DNA from: Corbicula japonica
Lineage: Eukaryota > Mollusca > Bivalvia > Venerida > Cyrenidae
Direction: 5' to 3'
Length of the DNA stretch: 64,000 nucleotides
Assembly: GCA_038501625.1 (NCBI GenBank)
Contig: JAZAYU010000001.1
Location: 248,001 to 312,000 of the forward strand
The notes under the pieces: generated by a model
Told to the model about the DNA's origin: nothing
Databases searched by the model: none
What the model saw: only the letters and a program-made list of their open reading frames with translations
Position numbers and translations under genes: made by a program
In this document: positions 55,475 to 64,000 of the stretch, in pieces
Layout of the letters: every line of letters starts with the position of its first letter
Position numbering within the stretch: the stretch's first letter is position 1

Positions 55475-56917
55475 GGGTTTGCCCTTAACTTTGTTTGGAA
55501 TGGAGGGATTTCAAAATAACTTGGCACAAATGTTCACCATAACAAGGCGGTGTGTCGTGACTGTAGGTCCAAGGTCAAGGTCACTGTTACTAAAAATAGA
55601 ATTTTCTTGCAAAATCTTGTCCGCTCTGTAACTTTGTTATTTCTTATTGGATTTTTAAATAACTTGGTATAATTGTTCACCATATCAAGACGGTATGTCA
55701 CATACATGCCCAAGCCTTTAGGTCCAAGGTTAAGGTCACTGTTGCTAAAAATAGAATTTTCTTGTCCGGGCTGTTACTTTGTTATGAATGGAGGGATTTC
55801 AAAATAACTTGGCACAAATGTTCACCATGACAGGGCGATGTGTCATGTACCATGCCCATGCCTGTAGGTCAAAGGTCAAGGTCAGTGTTACTTAAAATAG
55901 AATTCTCTTGTCCGGGCTGTTACTTTGTTATGAATGGAGGGATTTCAAAATAACTTTGCACAAATGTTCACTATGACAAGGCAGTGTGTCCGCACAATAC
56001 CCAAGCCTGAAGGTCCAAGGTCAAGGTCACTGTTACTAAAAGTATAATTTTCTTGTCCAGGCTGTAACTTCATTATAAATGGAGGGATTTCAAAATAACT
56101 TGACACAAATGTTCACCATGACAGGGCGGTGTATCGCCTACCATGCCCATGCCTGTAGGTCAAGGTCACTGTTACTAAAAATAGAATTCTCTTGTCCGGG
56201 CTGTAACTTTGTTAGGAATAGATTGATTTCAAAATAACTTGACACAAATGTTCATCATGACAAGATGGTGTGTCCCGTACCATGCCCATGCCTAGGTCCA
56301 AGGTCAAGGTCACTGTTACTAAAATAGAATTTTCTTGTCAGGGTTGTAACTACATTAGGAATATAGTAATTTCAAAATAACTTGGTAGAAATGTTCACCA
56401 TGACAAGGTGGTGAGTTATGTACCATGTCCATGCCTGTAGGTCCAAGGTCAAGATCACTGTTTCTAAAAATAGAATTTCCTTGTCCGGGCTATAACTTTG
56501 TTTTGAATGGAGGGTTTTCAAAATAACTTGGCACAAATGTTCACCATGAGAAGGCGGTATGTTGCGTACATTACCCATGCCTGTAAGTCCAAGGTCAAGG
56601 TCACAGTTACTAAAACTTGAATTTACTTGTTCGGGCTATAACTTCTTTATGAATGAAGGGATTTCAAAATAACTTGGCACAAATGTTCACTATGACATTG
56701 CATTGCATTACCACCAACTTCTTCACAGACATTTCCATAATGAGAAGACAACAGTGCCACAAATACAAATAATTTACTTGATCATCAAGTTTATGCATAT
56801 TCTTATAATTACTCGAACATCACTGTCTTTGAAATGCTATTATTCCCATCATTGCACTTTAGTATCTGGAAACGATGCATAGCGGGGGCATCCGTGTCCT
56901 ATGGACACATTTGTAGT
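55475..56917 (+). repeat. HEL-C tandem-array element, 5' end missing
   Basis: About nine ~146-bp units, then the unique CATTGCATTACCACCAACTT segment, GCGGGGGCATCC, hairpin GTGTCCTATGGACAC and ACATTTGTAGT. The 5' hairpin is absent. Serves as the empty-site reference for 16373-16921. Confidence 0.88.
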
Positions 56918-57439
56918 GTAAATTGTTTTTTTTTATTTATTTTTTTTATGTTGCTTAGAGCACTGTTTATGCACAAACAATAATTATGTTCTACAGCATG
57001 TTAAATAGCATGAGCCACATTATGAGAGGTTTAATGTCTGTTAATTCCCTCCTTCTGCTCTTTTATAAGTATGTTCCTAATAAATCCGAAGTTTTAGGAA
57101 AGTTAAAGACTTGCACTAAATTTAAAGGGCTATAAATCTTGAGATTTTATAGGTAATTTAAGATTTTTTGGCAAATTGTGAACATCTGGACAGCAGGTAA
57201 AAGGAAGATATAACTTGATGTAATGAAGGTGTTTAGTGTAAACACATTTTAAATTAGAGAAATTATTTTAAAAATTACAGTATCTTAAGATATCAAGGCT
57301 AATAGCAAAATTTATTTTGGTGATATAAGCTAAAAGGTTATAAGAATTTAAAAAGTAAAGTTGACACCATTTCAAAATGTGTTTCAAGTTTTCACCAAGA
57401 TTACTGTTTCAAGTTAAGTTTGATCATGACCAGAGCTGG
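56918..57439. other. No gene seen
   Basis: AT-rich; nothing recognised. Confidence 0.5.
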
Positions 57440-57573
57440 AGGTTATAAAGCTGAGATTGGAAACCAGTCTCAAATCTCAAGCATCTGATTGGCTGAAATG
57501 GCAACTGGTCGCCATTTCAGCCAATCAGATGCTTGAGATTTGAGACTGGTTTCCATTCTCAGTTTTATAGCCT
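57440..57573. repeat. PAL136 near-perfect palindrome, full copy
   Basis: AGGTTATAAAGCTGAGATTGG to CAGTTTTATAGCCT. The centre reads GGCAACTGGTCGCC, with one mismatch near the tip. Confidence 0.92.
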
Positions 57574-57639
57574 TCAGCACAGATAAAAAATGCGGCCTTT
57601 GTTGTGTTAACAAGTTTTTTCTTGATTTGACCAAGCGTT

Positions 57640-58380
57640 CTTTGATTTGACTAAGTGACCTAGTTTATTATCCCAGATGACCCAATTTCAGATTTATCTG
57701 AAATATCATTAAGGCAAACATTATGATCTAGTCTGAGGAGTTATGTTAACAATGTTAGTAATGACCTTGTTTTTGACTCCAGATGACCCAGTTTGGAATT
57801 AGTCTGTGATAGAATAAAGTCAAACATTACTTGCAGCATTGTGGAAATCTGTTAAAATGTGACCTCCATTGCATTAACAATAATTTGTTTATTTGACCCA
57901 AATACCTAGTTTTTGATCCTAAATGGTCCTTTTTGAAATTTTTATGAAACTATTGTTGTCCTGGTCACTAGTGATTTATTGTTGACATTCGATGATCCAG
58001 TTTGAATGCATCCAAGATGTCATTTAGACAGCTATTCTAAGCAAGTAAGATGATATTCAAATGAAAATTTTGGCCTTAATTGTGTTAACTAGATATGCTT
58101 TGTTTCCTTGTCCAAGTGACATATGCCCCAAATTAATGACCTAGTTTTAAATTTGTTGAAAATAACATCATTAAAAACTTTCTGAGCATGTTTGATAATA
58201 ATCAGATGGAACATTTTGTCTTTCCTTTAATTTAAACTGATTCAAATAATCAGAGATATCATTAAGACAAACATACTGAGCAAGTTTGATAATCAGATGG
58301 AACATATTGTATTTCCTTTGATTATAAACTGATTCAAATAATCAGAGATACCATTAATACAAACATACTGAGCAATTTGC
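57640..58380 (+). repeat. Degenerate tandem array
   Basis: Weak units with TGACCTAGTTT / GACCCAGTTT, TGAAATATCATTAAGRCAAAC and a local ~80-bp duplication (ACTGATTCAAATAATCAGAG at about 58240 and 58325). Confidence 0.55.
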
Positions 58381-58430
58381 TATCTTGCTAATGAACAGAA
58401 GTTGATGATGGGGACAGACAGACACTGCTA

Positions 58431-58757
58431 AGTTGCAGATGACTAGACAGTCATGTGACAGATAAGTTGCAGATGACTAGACAGTCATGTGACATTGCAG
58501 ATGACTAGACAGTCATGTGACAGATAAGTTGCAGATGACTAGACAGTCATGTGACATTGCAGATGACTAGACAGTCATGTGACAGAAAGGATGCAGATGA
58601 CTAGACAGTCATGTGACAGATAAATTGCAGATGACTAGACAGTCATTTGACAGATAATTTGCAGATGACTAGACAGTCATGTGACAGATAAGTTGCAGAT
58701 GACTAGACAGTCATTTGACAGATAAGTTGCAGATGACAAGACAGTCATGTGACAGAC
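58431..58757 (+). repeat. Minisatellite, ~26-34-bp units, 10 copies
   Basis: Core GCAGATGACTAGACAGTCAT plus GTGACA, with or without a GATAAGTT spacer. Each unit contains the small hairpin ATGACT-AGAC-AGTCAT. The last copies have single changes. Confidence 0.95.
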
Positions 58758-59228
58758 TAGTATATTCAAATATGGTTCATCAGCAAAAAGTTTACCAAAT
58801 TTGATATAGCTATGTTATCTGAATGAGTACTGATCAAAGTAAAAATATTTAATTTGCCCCAATCTGCATATCATTCTTGGTAATGTAAACATAGTAACAT
58901 CAGACTGACTACTTATACACACAATTAGCTATAACTCCATCAAAGGTAAAAACTTTTTGTTTTCTGTTTTCCATAAAGTGCACAAGTGGTTTACATTTCA
59001 TTACAAGTGCCTTTGGCTCTTTCAATTCACACAAATTTTTAGTTTAACATTATTTGTATATTTTGTTTGTAAATTATGTTAAATTCATCAGTAATGTAAT
59101 AAATGGGCAAGGTTCATGCTTTATACAGTCGTCATTGCACTTATATACAAAATAAAGAAAATTTAATACTCTAATTATTGTAAAGTGCAGTTCAATAAAA
59201 CATTGCACAAATAAATTTTATTACTGTT
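58758..59228. other. No gene seen
   Basis: AT-rich; nothing recognised. Confidence 0.5.
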
Positions 59229-60500
59229 TCATATTTGTGTCACCTGCAATAGCAAGGATCCTATTGTCTGGTGGTGGCGTCCCGGTAATCCCCCAACTTA
59301 TAATTTAAACTAAATATTGCTATAACATTGAAAGTACTTGTCCTATTCACTTAATACTTGGAATACATCATCTGCATGAACAAAATTGATCAGTAAGAGC
59401 AAGAATGATTACTCCTGTTGCACTATTTTTTATTATTACCATTTCAGAAGACTTGAATATGGAACTTCATTTTGCCTTTAATTTTACTTAATAAGAAATT
59501 GTCTTATTAACTTTATACTTGGAATATATCATCTGCATGTATAAAAACATCTGTGACACCAAGATTGATAACTCCTGTTTCACTGTTTTAGTTATGCTCC
59601 TTTCAAATGATTTTATATTAAACTTATGTTTCTTCTAACTTGAAAATGTACTTGTCCTTTGTGACAACAAAAATGATAGCTCTTTTTTCACTGTATCTTT
59701 AGTTTGCCATTCCAAAAGACTTTAAAAAGAAATTTAATGTAGCTAATAACCTGAAAGTACTTGTCCTATTAACTTAATACACGAAATATATCATAAGTTC
59801 TGCATGAACAGATCCATATGTTATAACAAGAATAAGAAATCCTGTTTAAATATTTTTTATTTATGCCCTATTAAAAAGACCTCTATATGAATCTTAATGG
59901 TGCTTTAACTTTGAAAGCGCCTGTTCTTTTTAATGTACATGTAATACTTAAATAACCATCTGCATTAACAAAGCCATTTATGATGATAAGAGTTATAACT
60001 CCTGTTTGACTATTTTTGAAATATTGTCATTTCAAATGACACAAACCTGAAACTGTCTGTTTCTTATAACTTGGAGAGTGCTTTTTCTGTTGGCTAATTG
60101 TTGGAATGTATCATCTTAATTAACCCTTTTCTTCATAAATACGCATTTTTATGCATGTGTTACCAGTGTAGATCCAGATCAGCCTGCACATTCGTGCCGT
60201 CTGATCAGGATCTGCACTGGTGGCATTTTGGTTAGAAATAACCTTATGCAACAAAAAACCAACAGTTTAGATTCTGATCAGATGGCAGGGATGTGCGGGC
60301 TGATCTGGATCTGTGCCCTCACAATTAGGGTGTGTCTATGGAAGAAAGGGTTAATAAAGCTAATGATAACAAGAGTGGTCGCACCTGATTAACTATTTTT
60401 AATAATAACGCTTTAAAATGCGTTAAATCTACATTTGATGTTGCTTGGGAAAGTGCTCATCCTGTTGGCACAAAACTTTAATATTGTCTCCATAAACAAA
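59229..60500 (+). repeat. Degenerate tandem-array element
   Basis: Starts GTGTCACCTGCAATAGCAAG with GGTGGTGGCGTCCCGG. About six weak units follow with CTTTGAAAGTACTTGTCCTATT, TACTTGGAATATATCATCTGC and ATAACTCCTGTTTCACT. A DH235 copy lies at 60122-60353. Confidence 0.65.
60122..60353. repeat. DH235 copy nested in a tandem array
   Basis: AACCCTTTTCTTCATAAATA to TATGGAAGAAAGGGTTA, both hairpins recognisable. Confidence 0.9.
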
Positions 60501-60601
60501 GCTTGGGAGTTATTAGCCCCTGAACTAACAGTACTATTTTCATAAAATAAAAATAATACCTGATCAGTTATTATTTAAAAAGTAATTAATATATTGCAGT
60601 G

Positions 60602-62233
60602 CAACTTCAGGCTGTCAACCGATTCCTATATTCCTATATTTCTCCTATATTTTGGATCAGAATCCTATATTCTGAAAAGCCTCCTATATTCCTATATTTC
60701 TCCTATATTTTTATGTGTATTCCTATATTTTTTAGTATTTGTTTTTGCCGATTAATGAAGAGAGTAAATATTGCTTCGATACTGCTTTTGCTTTCTTCTT
60801 TTTTTTTTCAAGAACAAAACTCAACTTTTAGATTGGTGAAAACTTGGTTGGTGGCATTTACTTAAGTTTTAATCTGATTCTCTAACAACTTTGTAGCAGG
60901 TTTCTGTGTATTAAGGCTTACCTAACAAAAAAAAATTTTCACTTCTATGCAGAATTTTTGTTGCAGTTGCAACCAAATGCAAAAAATATTAAAGATCGTT
61001 TAATTTTATTCACCAACTGCAAGGACTAGAGAGCTTATATTTGGTATGGTGTATGTGGTTGTCTCAAACGTCAAGATGGACACCTGGGAAAAACATGCTT
61101 GACTGTGAACAAGAATTCTTCAGCTGACTTTTGTGGTCAGTTTTCCAGTTTGAAAAAAGTGTTATCAAACTCTGTTGGAAAAGAGTGTATGCAAAAGAAA
61201 AAGTGTATGCAAAAGAAGGTGTCATTACAAAATCAATAATTTTCAAAAGGCAAAGTCAAATAAAGGGAGGTAATAAAAACAATATTATTTGATAATTTGC
61301 AACAACTGTTTGTTAAATAAATTGAGATAACTTTAGAAATTTTTTTTATTAGGATAATCTGCAAAATATTTGCATAGTTTTCTAAAATTATTGTTTTTTT
61401 TTATGGAACCACTCAATGGATAAAAGTTAAATTACTGTTAAACTTAAATGAACCTGAAAGGAACAATGTCCATCTATTCCCAAGAAGGATTTGGCTTTTG
61501 AAATTTATTGCTTTTGTATAGAAATTTAATGGCAGTTTGAATTAAAGTTCAGTTATGGTTATAACTTGATAAGTTTTTATCATTTCTCTTGAAACTTGTA
61601 GCAATATTCTTTGTATTTAGGTTTTCTAACTTTTTTGACTGCAGTACTGTTCCATGCAGATTAAATAAATAAATGGAATCATATTCCTGAACTTCTAGAG
61701 TAGTGAAGGGCATATAATTTTGTATGATTTATTGCCGACAGGTTCTCAATAGAGTTTGACCAAAGTAAGGCCTTGGGGTCACTTTTGACTGAACCCTTTT
61801 GGACATTGTAACCCAGATTTTTACACACAGAGCAATATGACTATGACTGGATGGGTTGATGCTGTGTACAGTACTATATATCATAGAAGACAAACTAAAA
61901 CTGAAAAATCCGGCTTTGTTAATGCATTTTCTGCATTTCCCCCTTGTTTAAATGGCCATTCAGATGCTGGTGATGTTCTTGATGGTGCTGATGTTAAAGT
62001 TAATGGTTTCCATCATTTTTACAGTGGACATTTTGGACATTGATAATTGTAGAAACAGTAATAGATGCACAAGTGAAAAACATTTGTATAAGTGCCATTA
62101 AATATAACTATTATCAGTTCCAAACTCCTATATTTTGCCTCAAAATCAACCAAAAACTCCTATATTTGTTGAAAAAATATTCCTATATTTTTCCTATATT
62201 TTGGAGATGACCTGGTTGACAGCCCGCAACTTG
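60602..62233. mobile_element. TIR element with TCCTATATT subterminal repeats
   Basis: CAACTTCAGGCTGTCAACC on the left and (reverse strand) CAAGTTGCGGGCTGTCAACC on the right form a ~19-bp TIR. About eight CCTATATT motifs follow the left end (60630-60735) and four precede the right end (62127-62205), all on the same strand rather than inverted. The 1.6-kb interior has no recognisable transposase. The 68-codon frame at 61837-62043 is the least biased one. Confidence 0.7.
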
Positions 62234-62315
62234 AATTACATCTTTTTATCATATGTTATAAAAAAATTAGGCTCACATTTAAATGTTTTGCAAGCAAATG
62301 ACATAAGTCTCCATT

Positions 62316-62366
62316 TCAGATGCTTGAGATTTGAGAATGGTCTCAATTCTTATTTTTATTACCTCC
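62316..62366 (-). repeat. PAL136 half-arm fragment
   Basis: CATTTCAGATGCTTGAGATTTGAG and TTCTTATTTTTATTACC: a decayed right arm. Confidence 0.7.
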
Positions 62367-63369
62367 AGACCAGAATATTGTGGTAGTGTCCCTTTTCAAA
62401 GCTCCACTTTTTTATTTGTAAAACAGAACATGTTAAGCTGTTTAAATCAAATGTGTAAATTGATAATTTTTTGTATTTTGATTAACTACTTGATTAAGTA
62501 CTTGTTCCATATTTTGTAGAATACCAAATTATACTTGCCTTTTAGTTCTTTTTTCCTGTATTTAAACACACTATTTTAATGTATTTATCCATATTATAAA
62601 ACGTTTATCACAATCTAAATTTAAATCTTTCGTTTATAAAATGTTTTTTGAATTTACCTACTGAAGTTTGTTATCACAAATGATATTTGTGATTGTATTC
62701 TCTCTTTTTGTATGTACATCACGTGTATTTTATAACATACAATGATTATACAAGCTAATCAACATATAAGAACTCTTCATAGAGGATTATACAAATGTAT
62801 ATAGAATTATATTACAACCAGAATAGTGGTGAAAATTGTTGTGTGCATTTGATGCTGAGTACATTATACCAGCTTTATGTAAGCCTTCATAATTAACAAC
62901 TCTAAGTAACAACTGGTAACAATGACAGGGGACTGACATCATACAATCAAGTTATTTTGATTCACAAGGTATTGTGATTGCAAATAACCAGCAGATCGGT
63001 TAATAACTCCTGCAGTTAAGAATTGTATCAGGCCTTATTGTTTGTTGGGCTTTTGCACTTCCTTACAGGGATTGTATGTTTGTCATACATTTCAGGGAAG
63101 CCTAAATCCTGCAGTTAAGAGTTGTATCTGGCCTCATGGTTTGTTGGTCCTATAATAGTCAGAGACTTCTGCACCTCTCTACAGGGGTTTGGTTGTTTGT
63201 CATAAATTTCCGGAAAGCTTTCCAGGGGATCTTATTTACAATTCCTGGGGATTTTATGTGAAAAATAATCATCATTCCATAAATAAAGACACAATATTTA
63301 ATACAAGTTTTCTCACTTTTAAATTTCTATGAACAACATACATGTTCATATCAATATATTGAAATTACA
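62367..63369. other. No gene; local duplication
   Basis: A ~90-bp diverged duplication (CTGCAGTTAAGAATTGTATC near 63009; CTGCAGTTAAGAGTTGTATC near 63111). Otherwise AT-rich. Confidence 0.55.
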
Positions 63370-63650
63370 CTGTAAATATAATACTTGGACACGAAGAGGT
63401 CTCAGTTTTTTCTTCTGATTGGCATCAAACTTTTTCATTATGTTTGCCTAAAAATGATGGTGTATTAATTCCTATTCTAACTGGGTCATCTTATATAAAA
63501 AAACTATGTTACTTGATCAAAGTAAAGACAAATTGTGTTACATTTTTATCTGATTGTCATCAAACTTGGTCACTGTTTGTGTTTGAAGTTTCTTGATCCT
63601 TTTTGAAATTGGGTCATCTTCGCACAAAAACTAGACCAGCTAGCAATATT
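63370..63650 (+). repeat. Diverged HEL-D-like units
   Basis: Two units with CTGATTGTCATCAAACTTGG and GGGTCATCTTCGCACAAAAAC, resembling the 145-bp unit of 22921-24792. Confidence 0.55.
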
Positions 63651-64000
63651 TTGAATTTAAACAATATCGAGATTTTGGTGTTTTTTTGCGTAATCTGTAA
63701 ATCAGTTTATATTAATTTTATTGTAATTAAAATATTGTGTTTCTAGAGTTTAAGTAAAGTGAATTTCGGTTTTCAAAAGGCATGCTTTATTGGATGATGT
63801 CATGAGAAATACTAACATTAATTTTAGAATAAACTGCAGTGTATTGATTATCCTAATGCTTAAGAAAAATCTCAGATTTGTTTACTATGAATGTTCCCAA
63901 TATGTACATGGCTCAGTTCTGATTAGGTTTGTTAAGAAGAGTATGATGAAAAATAGTCACGGCTTATTCTATTATGAAAAACAAATATATTACAGAAAAA
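63651..64000. other. No gene seen
   Basis: AT-rich; nothing recognised. Confidence 0.5.

Noticed and set aside
58431..58757. CRISPR-like array
   Set aside because: The units run directly into one another with no variable spacers and the context is eukaryotic; it is a minisatellite.
61837..62043. 68-codon frame inside the TCCTATATT element
   Set aside because: Composition is less biased than its surroundings, but no family is recognised and nothing supports splicing or a start.

Overview
The window looks like nuclear DNA of a bivalve mollusc. It is AT-rich, has a metazoan splice acceptor, carries one intact neuropeptide-type GPCR, and is packed with short-unit tandem-array elements and hairpin repeats of the kind known from bivalve genomes. 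The species cannot be fixed from the sequence. Clade and repeat-class names are inference, because no database search was possible. Repeat names used below are local labels.

Only one convincing host protein-coding gene is present: a minus-strand rhodopsin-family receptor at 44867-46219. It is a single coding exon with a strong 3' splice site just upstream of its ATG, so a 5'UTR exon should lie further up on the minus strand (higher coordinates). The only other protein-like signal is a broken hAT-like BED-finger transposase start (34936-35571) inside a small TIR element (34569-35732).

Almost everything else is repeats. (1) DH235: about 25 copies of a ~235-bp element made of two ~65-bp hairpins between inverted AACCCTTTCC ends. 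(2) HEL-A to HEL-D: tandem-array elements with inverted subterminal motifs, a leader of GTCCGTC-like repeats, an array of 145-170-bp units and a short 3' hairpin followed by a T-rich tail, resembling Helentron/HINE rolling-circle elements. HEL-A is at 5252-6681. HEL-B is at 13262-14086, 20000-21255, 36270-36790 and 49377-49563. HEL-C is at 15028-16945, 47319-48722, 48799-49376 and 55475-56917, with short versions near 20.2, 33.7, 37.3 and 41.7 kb. HEL-D is at 2710-4037 and 22921-24792. (3) PAL136: a near-perfect 136-bp palindrome and its half copies. (4) Three ~550-bp TIR elements (18.3, 26.5 and 50.8 kb), each with two convergent tRNA-like pol III units. (5) Several TIR elements: an ATCGGT-rich one (21540-22085), a CAGAGGTG one with a 5-bp target duplication (16373-16921), a two-copy AACCAGCGAAGC family (27775-28717, 37951-39922), a TCCTATATT-rich one (60602-62233), and a putative 5.9-kb insertion (49564-55474) that splits a HEL-C element.

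Many elements are nested, which gives relative ages. A 500-N assembly gap lies at 2210-2709, and the 30 bases before it recur after the neighbouring array, suggesting that two haplotypes were joined there. The stretches marked as empty hold AT-rich DNA in which I saw no gene or structured repeat.
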